Assembly: GCF_051014685.1 (NCBI RefSeq)
Contig: NC_135061.1
Coordinates: 6,186,029-6,250,028 of the forward strand
Direction of reading: 5' to 3'
DNA: 64,000 nucleotides
Source of the DNA: Ptiloglossa arizonensis
Lineage: Eukaryota > Arthropoda > Insecta > Hymenoptera > Colletidae
Shown here: positions 9,799-23,280 of the stretch, piece after piece
Layout: the number at the start of each line of letters is the position of its first letter
Position numbering within the stretch: position 1 is the stretch's first letter
Notes under the pieces: generated by a model
Told to the model about the DNA's origin: nothing
What the model saw: only the letters and a program-made list of their open reading frames with translations
The model's database searches: none
Position numbers and translations under genes: made by a program

Positions 9799-12700
9799 TT
9801 GGTTCACGATCTTTTTTATTTTTCAATGTCAACGATTATACATGATACGATGCGTCCTGGCAGAATACCGCGCACTAAGTGTGCACCGGATATCGGTTCA
9901 ATGTTATCGCCGCGCGATCGACGGTAGTTGTAAAACAAAAGGATCCTTTGTGGGAGTGACACTCAAATTACGTAGCACGATATTTCGATTGAATCCTTGA
10001 AACTGTTTATACGCGTATATGCACCTGCCCGACACGAGCGTCTGACTCATGAGCGTTATGTTTGCATTCACTCGTTTCACCGAGTGAAATGTCCCAACCG
10101 CGTGCACTCTTCCCGTGTTTACGCGTCTACTGACGTTTCGATCGCACGTGATTATCGGGTCACTGATTTCAGCGTTGGAATGCTAACTGACCTGTTAAGT
10201 TGCTTGTAAATCGTGTGTTTTAACGAGTCGCGTTTCATTTCCAAATATTTAACGTTTTATTCATCGTTTTGCACTTTTGTGCATAGTTGCATCGGTTAGA
10301 TATCTGGAAAACACTGAACACGTGCTTTCGTGTGTGAAATATTACAAAGAACGCGAAAATACTGCACCAACACTGTTTGACAATTAAACGAATTAGTACA
10401 GCGAGCAAAATTTTAACGAGAAAGCTTCAAAATGCCTTTACGTCTACTTTAATATTCACTTTCTGTTACTTTACGATCCGTAAAGTATAGAAGTGCACTT
10501 TCTAACATCTCGTTGCAGTGAGATATTTTCAATCTTAATTGAATGAATATCCGTGAAAAGTATTCCAAAGATTCCTTTACGCGTCGATCACGTTGCCAAA
10601 ACTCTTTTCCAGACACTCGATGTTTCGTTATTTCTTGAAACTTTTAATTCTCGGCGAGTCGCGTTACATTATTTAATCCCACACTTTCGTTCGTTTTGCG
10701 TGACATCGTTCTATTTGATCATCGAACGAATTTTATTATTCGCGGACACTAGTTCCAGTCACATGGAGCAATTATCACTCGAATGTCGTAAATAGACGAG
10801 TGCAAAGTACCAGCAGAGGCTTAGCATACCAAGAACATACTGCACGAGTTTGGGGACAACAAGAAGAGAGGAAGAGGAAGAGGTGGGAAAGAAAGGAAGG
10901 AGGAGGGGAAAAAACGTCCCGTATACGCAACGCGTATCGTTCTGAACGAAAGGCTAACCTCCCACCGACTGGAAATCATGTACATATGTATACACATGCA
11001 CGCATTTATAGAGACCTTGTGCTTCTGCTCTCCGATTCGAGTTTGTGTTCGAATTTGTGTTCCGATCGAGAACCACTCGTTTATCTTCCAGAGATTCTCC
11101 TTCCCTCACTCGATAATTACCGGGAGATTTATCAAGGCACTAGGCCCAATCAACTGCTCCGATCCTCATTATTTACACGTAAATACCCGTTTCCAATTTT
11201 CGATACCGTTGCATCTTTAGATTCGCGTGCGACTTTTTGCTCGTCACTCTTATCGATTCAACGGGTCGGTAATAATTTATATAAGAGAATTATTATTATT
11301 CTTCAATAATTATTTCTTTAGTATTTTTATATATTATTATTTTCGTTATTCTGTTATCTTACTATTTTTGTGTATTGGTAATTCGTCTTTTAACGTTCTA
11401 GTAACGTACTGTATTAGCATCTTAATGTAGGAATGTATTTCAATGTGTGGTAATTTATCGTACGATAGTTTCACTCCTTTTTTAGTATTTTATTAGTTGT
11501 GTAGGTTGTCATAACCAGTGAAAGGGTAGTTGATGCAAATAACTGCGAGTTTCGTAATTGATGTGAAATTGTGAAACATATCCTTCATGTGGTAAAATCT
11601 TGTAAGTCTTGTAAGAAATTCCAGAACGTTGTACTATATCGTATACGTGGATAACGCATAATTTACATTGGCGAAATCGTTGCAAATGAAAATAGATCTT
11701 ACTTTTACTGCTAGTCTGATCTCTCTTTCCTAGGTTTTTAGATGAAAACAGATAGCAGAGCAGAGGGACCTAGTTCAACTTTATCCTGCGTGCCTTTCTC
11801 CTACCTGTCCCTCTTTATGATGCACAAGCTAGGTTACCAGAAAAATACAAGCTCAGCTAACCAAAACAATGCAGGTATCGTTTTCTTTTTTCGCAGCGTG
11901 TTCCTTTAGATTTTGTATTATATCAAATTTATCTTTTAATACAAAAATGACAAGTACAACTTTTTGTTGCCCGTTGCAATCTATGAATGTTTACAAAAAA
12001 AATAAGATTTTTCTGATTTTTAAGTACGGTTCAATATTTGAAAATATATATTATCATAATTTAGCATTTTTTAGAATAAATTGAATAGGATAACAATATA
12101 AAGATGAATATTTCGATTTTATCAAGTTCGAGGTTTCTTAAAATTGCTTAAAATTGAAAAAGTTTACGCCATTTTCATTTGCGTGGTTAAAATTACAAAA
12201 AAAATTCGTATTAATTATGACACATTGTGTGGGGTATGCGAGATATGTATACGCGAAGTTATCGGTCACGTATGAGGATAAAATCAAGAGCATGACGAGT
12301 TAGTGTTCGATTGTAACAGAGGTTATCAAAGTACGCACTTTCGATAAGCTTGATAATGGATTGATTAAAAGTAATGCACGGCTGCACTCGTGTACAGCGT
12401 GAATATGTGAAATATTTGTTTATATAGATTTCAATTGATTATCTTATATTTGTATTAAGTTCTCATCTTTGAATGTCGCTTTCCGAGTAACTATATACCG
12501 ATAACAGATAATTAAGTGACTCTAATTTTGAATAAAAATACTGTTTTAAGTATTCCATCTTGCGAGTTTGATGCAATTTGAATATTGAGTATAATTAACA
12601 ACACTTTATTAAAATAATTATTTTAGTAACAATTATTATTTTAGCTACAACAGGTACAATGAATCGATATGACATTATAAAGCAAATATAAACACTGATG

Positions 12701-15498
12701 AGATATAAAGTATATTAAATAGTTTATAAAAGTTGGCATAAACACACACGAGGTATAGAATAGATTTATAACGGTAGGTAATGACATAACATTTAATCGA
12801 TAAATGTGTCAAACATGTCAAACAGCGATCTGAAATACCGATCTCGTAATATATCAATAGTTCTAGAGCGACCTCTTCGTTTAGAAATAGTGATTCTATG
12901 TACTACATATATTCAACTGTTCTATCGAAGTCGATAATGTAGTAAACGTAGAAAATTTATCTCTATACAATGTTGTTCAATCAAATCTATCGGTCTTAGA
13001 AAATATTGTAACAATTAGTTCCATTCATTGTTGCGAATAAAACGATGAACATTTTAACAACACAAAATTAAAAATATTTTCAAAGTTAAAACTATTCTAT
13101 GCTTCGACAAAAAGACTTAGTACTATAGTACTTAAACTAAAAGCTATTAGGGAAAGGGCATATCAAGAGACATTCGATAATGTTGTAGCCTGCTTTATCT
13201 GTTCAATTCGATACTTTCTAATATTCGTATAAATATAAACTAACATTATACGTGTCTCCAAGACAATTGTTTAATAATTATTAGAAGTATTTTAAATAAT
13301 CAAAGGATTATATACTTTGCATTATTCCTCACTAATAAAAGCATTACTTTGAAAACTCTAGTACGCCAAATAAATTAGACTCGAAGTAAAAATACTATTA
13401 CACTAAATACAAAATATTCCTTTCAATATTAACACTTGATTTATTTCTCTCAATCTCAAAATATTTCTTACGGTATAATACCACTTTATTATTACTATCT
13501 GAAAGTTCACCGAATAAAGTTTCGTTCATACCGATAGATGGCAGCATAGATATTCAAAAGTAATGGGAATGTTCTGTTCAAACGGTACTATTATCAGTAA
13601 CACACGAAAACACCTAACTTCTATTTGTACGCGCATGAATAAAAATCTCTATCATTCGCACGATACCAGATCTGTTTTCCTTACAGAACGGTATATCGCT
13701 ATGGGAATTTGTAGGCGCAGGGGTAATTAATAAAATTAGAAAGTATCACACAAGAAGATCAGCCCGTGTTCTGCACATCAAAGCGTAATTTCCATAATGC
13801 ACCGGGCGCGAAAGCAACTGCGGACGCGCTTAACGCATCTATCTGATACTTATGTTAATGGACGCATCGGTTAAAGGAACTAGCTAATGGCAAGCAGTCA
13901 TGATTATCTTGATGAGTCGGTCGACTCCGGCTTTCGCGAGGTATTTCTTTGTACACAACGGACCGGCTTTGCTCTTTATTATTACACAAAAACATTTTCG
14001 CATCGTCCTACACGGCACATTTCCACGAACATCCTGCACATCGAAATCTGCAATTAGAGTGGTATTAAGATGTGGATTAAAAATAGCTTTAAAAGCTTCG
14101 AATGCGCGTTTCTTGCGCTCCACCGTCAAAATTTATCGTAACTTTATGTAGTTTTCTTTTTTATTTGTACGGAATATTAATATTGTTAGGTAATTCTATC
14201 GATCGTTCGTGAAATTTGTTCGAATTTTTTTCAGTGATTCTGACTACGTTTTGGAAGTGTGTAGAAAATTATACATAAAAATCTCGTCTGTTTGCCACTT
14301 CATAATTTCATGCTATTTCATAATTTAAAAACAATTCAATTAATCCTTCGACCGCAAATAGTTAACTTTCCACTTAAGAGTTTATTTTCTTTACACGTTC
14401 TCTAATAATTAAACCTTCCGATTTATTAAGTAGCATAATTAAATTTCTAAGAGGAATGCTTTCTTGAAAATTATTTTTTAAAGTGAAACGTTTTCTCACA
14501 GTTCAAATATATTCTTGATCACTACGATATAAACCATAAATAGTGGTTATTCCTCTTTCAACAGTGGATGCTATTGAGACTAATAAAGAATCATTTTTCC
14601 ACTATCGAAAGTAATTAATTGACTTGACTTTTTAATTCGTTCATTAATATAGACGTTTTATCACCCTTGTACACCATCTTTGCGTATAAGGAGACACTCG
14701 TCTGACTCTTTTATACTTTTCAAACGCATGTTTGCCTTACTATCGACTCGACGAACGATTTTCTCGATAAAGGTGGTGGTTTCTCTTTATTTTTTCTCTT
14801 GTTGCGGTGCCGTAGAAATATTTTTATTTTCGGCAAAGATCGCTAATATTGATGACTCCCTCGAAGTTGCCATTGCTTCTCATTTTTCTCCTCCTTCGTC
14901 GAACGAGTGAGCTGATCGGGATCACGTCGGTTAAAGTTAGACTTCGGTAGTAAAAATTCCAATGCCGTACTTGAAATTTAAGTAAATGTTGCACTTTGGT
15001 CATAATCATCTGGGTCACCGAGCAAGCTTCCTTCCTCCAAATCGTTACATTGTCCTTTGTTTCTCGTTTCTTCGTGCAAACCTGGGAATAACCATGTCTT
15101 GGGTCCTAACTTAACCTAAGCTTGTTAGAAGTTGTGTCTCACGTAATTCTAGGGGATCAACTGGATTTGATTGATAGCATTTAAGAGTAAATACCGTCCA
15201 TCGCTCGTAAGAAGAATCCTGGCAGGTATGCAGGTCCAATTGGTAGAGTGATCACGCCTAATGTCACATATACTTTGGGTTCTAGCACGTTGTTCGCCAT
15301 ATTGGTCGTGCACAGGTAGATTGTGCACTGGAGTGGGGATGTAAACACTCGTTTGCCTTCTTGTCGCGAACAGACAATATTATTTACTCACGAGAAGGTG
15401 ACTGTTGTCCTACGAGCTAAAAAGATCACAGATGAAAGGGAATAGTTTACTCGCATTGGTCGTGACGCGACGGTGACGCCTCGAAACAATACATTGTT
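9799..15498. other. Intergenic sequence upstream of the P450 gene
   Basis: No gene is supported. A near-homopurine tract lies at 10861-10914 (one T). Open frames at 10800-11309 (plus) and 13884-14129 (minus) have no recognised motif or convincing start context. Confidence 0.55.
10861..10914. repeat. Near-homopurine tract
   Basis: 54 bases of A/G with a single T, low complexity. The mirror-like purine/pyrimidine asymmetry can favour triplex DNA, which is inference. Confidence 0.8.
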
Positions 15499-15692
15499 AG
15501 GCTACGTGTCCAGATGAGAGTAAAATTGTCACGGGTTGCTTCTCGAGAGTGTTCCTCGCCAGTGAAAACTGCGTTTAAGAGTCTGACAACTGAGTCTCAG
15601 AGTCCGATTATTCTCAAACGCAGTCTCCACCGACGAGAAACACTCTCGAGAGCAACTCGCGACAATTTTACCCTCAACCGGACACGTAGCCT
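15499..15692. mobile_element. Palindromic MITE, full length, 194 bp
   Basis: The terminal inverted repeat AGGCTACGTGTCC (15499-15511) is mirrored exactly by GGACACGTAGCCT (15680-15692). The inverted match extends imperfectly through each arm (GTAAAATTGTC, TTGCT, CTCGAGAGTGTT, then ACTGCGTTT on the left, each with its complement on the right). The element is close to one long palindrome of about 80-bp arms around a central segment near 15590. No transposase is present. No target duplication is certain. Confidence 0.8.
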
Positions 15693-15753
15693 TGCTATTG
15701 GCTAAATTGGGCAAGCGTGGAAGTCCATCGCTCGACGTGGATACGTAGCTGTT

Positions 15754-15880
15754 AGGCTACGTGTCCACTTGAGGATAAAACTGTCGCGAGTTGCTTCTCG
15801 AGAATGTTCCTCACCGGTGGAAACTGCGTTCGAGAGTCTGACAATCGTTCTCAAACCGACGAGGAACACTCTCGCGAGTT
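15754..15880. mobile_element. Truncated second copy of the palindromic MITE
   Basis: It starts with the same AGGCTACGTGTCCA terminus, 62 bp after the first copy, and keeps the left arm (CTGTCGCGAGTTGCTTCTCG). The right arm is shortened and breaks off after ACACTCTCGCGAGTT, so the distal inverted terminus is missing. Confidence 0.75.
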
Positions 15881-16835
15881 CTTTGGTTCTGGTTGCTTCG
15901 TGGAACACTGTTGTTCCATAGCGAAACGTATCGCTCGGTTCGTCGAACCGTGACCCAAAAAACGTGTAGTTTGAAACGGTGGAACGACGTTTGTGAAAAA
16001 AAGAAAAGAAGAGGGATCGACAGAACGAACCTCGCGTTCAAGGCCAGCAGCGTTATCTCCACGGTCTCGTTAGCCCTTTGGCTCTAGTTGCTTCGTCGAA
16101 AACTGCTGACGCACGCTCTCTTCGAACAAGGAGACGGAGCTTTCCTGGCGTAAAATCAAAAGTCGCGTACCACGCGATTCACGGTACTGGAAACTACCTT
16201 CTCGGCTCGGTTGATTACGATTACAGGGTGCGACAACGAAGCGCCCCCTGTGGACGCGGAAGAGAAAAAGTATGACCGTAATCGCGCTTCGTACGAGGTA
16301 AATCATCGTACACGATCTCGAAACCGCTCGAGAACTAAACCGAAGTATCCGTCGCGAGAGGAGAACGAGGCGTATATCTTGTCCGGCGCGGTTGCCGGCA
16401 AGTCCCATGGCAAAGAGGAAAGTCTACCTAACGAGGGAGCCAAGAACAGCTTACTTGGCGGAGGCAGACCATTTTCGAAAGTTCGCCGAGTTGTGTAACA
16501 AACTTTACTCAGGATTGGTTGCCCGAAGGGACGGGTGGGGCTGCCGGAAACGTGCGAACGAGACAGACGGTGAGTGGACCGGTGGAACAACTGAGAGGGG
16601 AGAACGACCGTGTACGTGGAACCGACCGAGACAACGCGAAAGGGTCGAGGAGGAGACGGTGCTGCGTGGTGTGGCGCGGTGGCAAGTAGAAGAGGAAGGG
16701 AGCCAACGAGAAGAGATCCTCAGAGAGAACAGATTCAGTTAGGATTCTATATAACCGATCCACCGTTATACGTCCGACGAAATACGTGCAACTTCGTAAT
16801 GATAAGCGATACGAGAATGCCTCTGGGAGCGAGCT

Positions 16836-16872
<37 letters not shown>

Positions 16873-18160
16873 GGAGGGAGAGAAGAAAAAATGGAAGGAA
16901 GAAAATTTCGTCGGGGCTTAGGTGTATGTATCGATCACGGACAGGATTCCGAATCTTTTGGTTCGCCTCGACCACGGTTTCGAAGCTGTAGATACCGATC
17001 AGAAAAAGTTGCAGCAACGATAAGTGTATTAACCTTTTAACGAAGGCACCGTGAATCGTGTTTTTTTCTTTCTCTTCTTCTAGTTTTTTTTACGAAACGA
17101 TCGTTTATTTTGCACCGGGCGAAACATGTTTGTCGGAAGAAGAAAAAAGGCGAGGTTCGATCCCGAGCCGAAGACGATCGTCGATGAGTACGGAATTTAA
17201 ACATGAACTTAACTATTTAAACGGTCTCGATGCGAACAAGTCGTTTCTACGATACTGTTTCCGGCTTTGTTTTTCGAAGATTCTTAATCGAGTTTCATTT
17301 CGTAAATGTTTTCAACGTCCTTTTGCATTTTTCGATTTCGAAAAATAAACGAAGATATCTTTTTGTATCTTTTTCAAAGATCGACTCGAAGTTTTAGAGT
17401 TCGAAAGAGGTGGCAAGGGAATCATCAGAGTTTTTTTATTTCACCGAACGTTTACGTTAAAATACCTAATATTATACTCTTCTGTATTAAACATTGTTAA
17501 TCACGACCTCTTCGAACATTTGAATTGCTTCTCAACGAAGCAAATATTCCAGAATAACGCATCGATCAGAAACGTCAACGAGGAATTCACCGTTTACGAG
17601 AAACCAGATTTTTACAACAACGGAATAAATGTCACTTGTATCTCGTTGATAAAAATACGTGGAATATATTAATATTGATTTTGATCGAAAGAGTCGCTCT
17701 ACAACCACGTTACAGAAATACAAAATTTCATCTACCAACGACCCAATACACACTATATCCGGAAAATTCAATGAAACCTGAAAATTCAGGTTTTCAATGA
17801 AAAATCAATCGTGCTCTCGAGGTGGGACTAAACGAAACACTTAACGTCACGTCTTGAAAACTTCCTAGAACTTTTTCGTTGTATTTTAGCAAAGTTAAGA
17901 AGATTTCGATCAATTTCCAATATTCAAATAACGATGACAAGCGGTTTGAAGGATATTCCACAAAATGACCCTCTGAAGTCTACCAAAGGATACTCGGATC
18001 GCTGTAAACGCTCTATTAAAAACAGAAAATCGAATAAATTAATATCTATGCAAAATTGAAATTTTCGTTCAATTACACCAGTTACTTTTCCAAGAACGAA
18101 TTACTATCTTATCTCTTGTTAACCCAAGTTTCGAGAAATTGAAAAAGAACGAGAAAGACG
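15881..18160. other. Non-coding; CpG- and purine-rich block at about 16080-16920
   Basis: Several frames on both strands stay open over 16070-16920, as expected where CpG-rich DNA lacks stops. None has a recognisable domain. It could be a promoter or enhancer or an untranslated exon of an unseen transcript. A perfect 8-bp-arm hairpin, AACCTGAAAATTCAGGTT, lies near 17776. Confidence 0.4.
16841..16869. repeat. (GA)n microsatellite
   Basis: An uninterrupted GA dinucleotide run of 29 bases, followed by imperfect GGGA units. Confidence 0.95.
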
Positions 18161-20299
18161 ATTCGCGAAATGTTTTCGCGAGACGAAACCGACCGGAAGT
18201 TTCGCGGTAGGGAAGAACCGAAGCAAAAGAACCGCGAACGTTCCTTGGACAGCGGAGTCCGATGCAGATCACAGAGCGCAGGATGCGCCTGCAGTTGGTG
18301 CCCCAACGCTCCTAATTCCGTCGGTCGCGCGGACGTCAAACAAACAACCGGCAATTAAATGCAAATACGGCTAATGCGTTCTGGGTCGAATGTGCAAGTC
18401 ACCAGGCTCGTTATGGAGATCCACCCGCGGCCATGTTGTTTCGGCCGGTGTGTTACACGACCGGCTATACTGGTTCATATATCGACGCGCATCGACGTAA
18501 CTGGCCAACCTTCGCTCGAAAGAGAGATGCCGCCCTACGGATAACGCGCCACGGAACAAATATACGAAAATATCGATCCTCGATCATACGAATTTCGTGC
18601 CCGTGCCACTCCCTTTCTGTCTTCCGAGTGCAACTTCGGGGGAAGCCGCGTTTACTCGCTCGTAAAAGGGGCCCCGCCGGTGGCTGTTACCGCGTCGAAA
18701 GCGAACCCGACGTTAGACACGTTTTGTTCGATACCAACATTTCAAGCGTTCGGACACCGAATGACGAAGGATCAAGTTTTTCGGAGAAAGGATTCGGGAC
18801 TCGGTGCAACGGTGCTCGTTAAACCGAGCGAGAAACGCTTAGTCAGCGTTCGTTGGGAAGTTCACTTCGTCGGTGTTGGAAACGACTCTCGGTGCAGATG
18901 ACTTCGGTGGTACTCGTTTGCTTCGTCAGTTGCAACGATAACTTGAAATATTACGAAGTGGGTAAGTCGTGTGTGTCTACTTGCTCGACGAATTTTCAAA
19001 ATTAAGGATAGTTATATAATTGGGAGAGAAGTTGCAACGAGGGATCGAGTATGTTTGACGCCTAGCGTTGTAGAGTTTGAAAGTGTTGGCGAACGAATCG
19101 TCAGAGTTGGTTCATTGTAGTAATATTCTACACTTTTATCTTCTACTATTTCCAACTCTGCGTTCTATTTACCAAGAGTAAATAGTTCGACGTAATTTTC
19201 AATCCAAGATTTCAATTAATAAACACACTTGGAAAAGAAGATTAGACGCAGCCGATCTCTATCTTTAATATTCAAAGTTTCATTCTACCTTAAGCGATCT
19301 ACCCTTTGCGCAATTTCCAAATACACGTAGAACGAGGTGTCACGGTACGGTCGTTCGACACGGTGACACCCTGTGACGTCCCTAAAGAGACAAGCCTTGA
19401 AAACCACCGTAGAATTACACGATGATCATTCCCAGCGATCGGTCCCCGATCGCGTATTCGCGGCGAATAACACGGAAAGTCCCGGGAGGCGGTATCGCGT
19501 ATCGGGTCTGGGCTTTTGAAGCGCGGATATTACAATTTCTTCTTACAAGATCAACGGGATAAAGGCAGAGCCTCGGAGGACATTGAATCGCGAGCCTATT
19601 GGATCCGCGCGATCGGCAGGGTAAACCTGTGCAACGACAGACGCACGGATCAGGCCAGGGTCTTCCTTTTTACGAGTTCAACGTGTACCATCGGCACAGT
19701 CGAATATCCGTGTATAGCCGGTTAGAGGGTGAAGGGTGTTCCGGGTTGTATAGACCGGTCCTGGGTGTGCGGAGGGAGGTTGGGGGTGAAACGTGCAGGT
19801 TCGAGTACGTCGATCCACATTATGGACCACGCACGTATATTACCGGGTCAGGATACACGAAGCCGCGGCGTATCGTGCAGAATAGACCAGCGGATTACGG
19901 GTTATACACAGTCTGCGGGATTTGAGGGATGTATAGAATCATGTATCTGCCCGGACCAAGTGTGTGCGTGGCGCGCACGCGTATCGTCTCGTGTACGAGC
20001 AAGGACTCGATTACGGAAGCTAGGAAGAAGCCATCTCGGAAATCCCGGGGGAGACTGATTCTCATTGCTCAAGCTTGCCCCCAGACGTATCATTGAAAAA
20101 TCGAAACGGCCCCCGAAGGATCCACGGGATCCCTCCTTTTACGTTTTACGTCGGAATTCGATGCGGTTTTCGAATCGGTTCGCTCCTTTATTTTACATCG
20201 AAACGACCACCTCTTTGCTCAATTATGTATTTTAACCTGCTACGGATTTTTCTATTTTTTTGAACCGATTTTGGAGTACATTTCTCTGGAATTTTATGG
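18161..20299. other. Two CpG-rich blocks, no gene supported
   Basis: Blocks at about 18160-18900 and 19500-20090 are GC- and CpG-rich with overlapping open frames in several phases. No family motif is seen in any of them. Short degenerate repeats of GGGTTGTATAGACC type recur at 19740-19940. Confidence 0.4.
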
Positions 20300-20580
20300 G
20301 TTTTCTATCTTTAGAGTACAGGAAGGTTTGAAGCGGTGCGTGTACGTTTGACGGTATAACTGTACGATGGCACAAGAGTCGACGAGTGTATTGTGATTTG
20401 TTGGATCACCTCAATAAGTATAGTTTAAGTTCTAAAGTTGGTTCTCCATGTTTAGAGAGTTAGAAGGTTTGAAGCGGTATGTCGTGTGCGTTTGATGGTA
20501 TGACTGTACAATTGCACGAGAGTCAATGAGTACAAATATTGCGACTTGTTGAACTATCTTATCGATTATAGGAACATAAC
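20300..20580. repeat. Direct duplication, period about 141 bp
   Basis: GAAGGTTTGAAGCGGT occurs near 20322 (GGAAGGTTTG) and 20463 (AGAAGGTTTG). Matching downstream text includes CGTTTGAxGGTAT, ACTGTAC, CACxAGAGTC and GACTTGTTG-like blocks. The two copies are about 70-80% alike by eye. Confidence 0.7.
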
Positions 20581-20599
20581 GATACGATCTAGAGTGCAA

Positions 20600-23279
20600 T
20601 TTTCAATTTTCTTTTTCCATATTTCCAGCGCGGGTGTCATTTAGTCCACGTATTAAAAATACAGATGTCCGTATCGGTGTTACAATTGTTGCTGTTGAAA
20701 CATATGTCGTGAAACACAGCCAACGATCCATACCCAGCCACGTGACGCATGCTTAATAGAGCGAGATCTCTGTCATGATTTCATAGGGTGCTTGTATACC
20801 TTGACGAATGACGTGCGATCGTCCGAGGATCAAGATTTCTACATTGTCCACGCCACGTGCCGTTACGCTCAAATTGTATAGCGTGCTTTTATTTAAGCAA
20901 ATTACACGAGTATCCGTGAATGAATTTTCACAGATCACTGGCGCAAATTACGTTGGTCTCGGTTCGCTGGAAACGATCACCGAAGCTTGAACGTAACGCA
21001 ACCAGTCCCAGCCTAACCGTTAATTGCTGCGAAACGTGTATCAAATCTTTCATCCCGTTGCTCAATGTTTAAAGCGTTGCGATGCTCGCGTCGAAGCATC
21101 ATCTTCGAATTTACGCGAACGATCTTGGTAAGATTCTCAATTCCAGTTTGATTCTCAGCCTTGTATAAATGATTTTTACCTGGAGATATAATATCCATGT
21201 ATCTTATTAATTGAAAAATCTACATACACAATAGAGACATTTTACCAATATTTCGTTCCATAATTTGGGATAAATCGGGACCGATCGGTTCGAAGTAGTC
21301 GAATTCGGGGCAGATAGAGATTCACGCGTTAAAAAATTTGGGAGAAACAAACGTCTCTTTGTACACGTTAAAAAATTCGGGAGAAACGTACACCTCGATG
21401 TACGCGTTAAAAGATTCGTAACGAATGATGACAAATCAGGTCCGGAAAGATACTTTGGAAAGAATCAGGTCCGTTCGGAAGAAATCGTGACGCAGGACCA
21501 CCTCGGTGTAAGTTTCCCTCGCTAAAGATCTTTTCTTATCCCCGTTATAGGTAAACTAGTTTGTCGAACGTATCCCGCGTATCACGAACGTGGTCGCACG
21601 ATTCCAATAAACGCGCGGGTGAATGGTTGGTCACGGTCTCGGATGGATGTCGTGCGAGCGTTTCTCCTCGCGAGTCGACTCAATGTGCCCTGTGGAGATC
21701 CAGCGAATCGCGAGCACCCGCGAGCACCCGGCAGACGGAACAATGCGACCACTCGAGCGCGAGCATTTAATTGTTTCCGTTTCTGTCCGCCGTCGTTTTC
21801 ATTCCTGCGGAGCGTCTCTAAGCGTCCCCCCTGGCTCGTTAGGGAGTTCCTCTCGGAACCGGAAGATGTCGATGCTAAGCCACCCTCTCGCTTCGTGCAC
21901 CCCGGCATCGTGATCGTCAGGACGCCCACTCGAAAGACACCCGGGACAACTTAATTTCCTTGTTTCGTCGGATGCGCTTTTGCGGCGACTCGCGATAACG
22001 ACGTGGGAGAGTTCCACCACGATTGGACACAAAGGACCGAAACGTTAACCATTTTTCAATTTAACGGTACGCACTGGACGCGCCTCGCGAGCAGTTAGCG
22101 ATTTATAAAGATCGGTTAGGAGACCTTCGTCGAGCTGCGAACTTTGTCGGAGAACTAGGGGATTCTACGGTTTTAGATCGAGGGGTGTTGGATTCATTGG
22201 AAGGTTTTATCACGCAATATACGTATACTAATTGGCGTTAAATTTTTCGGTTTAATGGCAGTACATATTTCTGAAGAAAAAAATGATCAAACGTTGTCTA
22301 ATTTTCGATCGAGCAGTGTTAGTATCGAGGCATTTTTGAAAAATAAACAAAATTTCGGACATTTTCTTCCGTTCTGTTAATAGTCTTTTGTTGGAAATAT
22401 CTTTATAATTTAAAAATCATATGGGAATAAATAAAATGGATGGCTCCGATATTCAGTTGCCTCTTAAAGTCGAGAAATAGCAACGAGATACGGAATGGTT
22501 CTTAGGGTGGACCAATGAACGTTTGTGCAAAGTTTCATCAAAATCAGCGTCCGACAGTTCGCGAGTCTTCCCTTGTTGGTCGCAGACGTTACAAAGGCGG
22601 CGTCAAATGTCCCGACGAATAGAGACCGGTGGAAGAGGTCCGCCTACCTGGGACAGATCTTTCGTGTTCAAAGTTTTCGGAGAGATAGAACGATTCGTGT
22701 AGGAAAAATAAGTCGAAACGAAATCAATTTTTCCGATAGATTGTTCGGTCGATGAAAAATAACGTATTGCAAACACGGTTCGACAAAATTTTGTAACTTG
22801 TCATTACAAATATAGTTCGACAATGTTTTGCAACTTGTTATAAATATAGTTCTACGTTGTAGATATTATCGCATTACAAACCTTCGAACTACCAGACACT
22901 GTTGATTCTCAAACCCAATAGAACCCCTCGTCCAAACACGTTGCTACGTACCTACACGCGAATCTATTGTATCGAAATTAGATTCTAATAACGTCGTTTT
23001 AGCGGCACTTCGTCTTTCACGCGTTCGTGTACAATTCTCGTTTCGCAAGATTCACATTCGCGTCTGGAAAACTGTATCGAACGCGTTTTCTGATTCGACA
23101 ACGAAACTGAACGTCATCGACGAAACCAGAAGAAGGTAATCGTCGTCCGTGTTAAACGATTTAACCACGGCAACGCCATGATGCGAGCTCGTTCGACAAT
23201 CCAGCCGTTTTGCCGGTAGCGTTACACGTATGTATTTGGCAAGTGCAAAACCGTCAATGGAGAGGAGAGCAAGGGCCAA
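20600..23279. other. Non-coding; CpG-rich block at about 21550-22050
   Basis: No gene is supported. AAGTTTCATCAAAATCAGCG at 22530-22549 resembles motifs in decayed insect transposons, from memory only. The open frames at 21561-22032 overlap in most phases and lack known motifs. Confidence 0.4.
21322..21420. repeat. 39-bp tandem repeat, 2.5 copies
   Basis: GTTAAAAAATTTGGGAGAAA recurs at 21328, 21367 and (shortened) 21406. The unit is 13 codons long, which keeps a minus-strand frame open, but nothing else supports coding. Confidence 0.75.
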
Positions 23280-23280
23280 A

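Noticed and set aside
10800..11309. 169-codon plus-strand frame
   Set aside because: Its N-terminal third is encoded by a homopurine tract, the remainder has no motif, and a second phase is open over the same bases.
13884..14129. 81-codon minus frame, lysine-rich
   Set aside because: It has no recognisable family and starts only at TTG after an immediate stop. The opposite strand is equally open.
17152..17173. tRNA T-arm-like GGTTCGATCCC
   Set aside because: The flanking bases do not pair as a T stem, and no D-arm, anticodon arm or acceptor stem could be built.
19599..19925. Plus frame with protein-like tyrosine-rich C-terminus
   Set aside because: Three overlapping phases are open in the same CpG-rich block, and the apparent pattern follows degenerate DNA repeats of GGGTTGTATAGACC type.
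22500..22620. Possible non-LTR retrotransposon 3' fragment around AAGTTTCATCAAAATC
   Set aside because: It is only a short motif resemblance from memory. No ends, poly-A tail or coding remnant were found.
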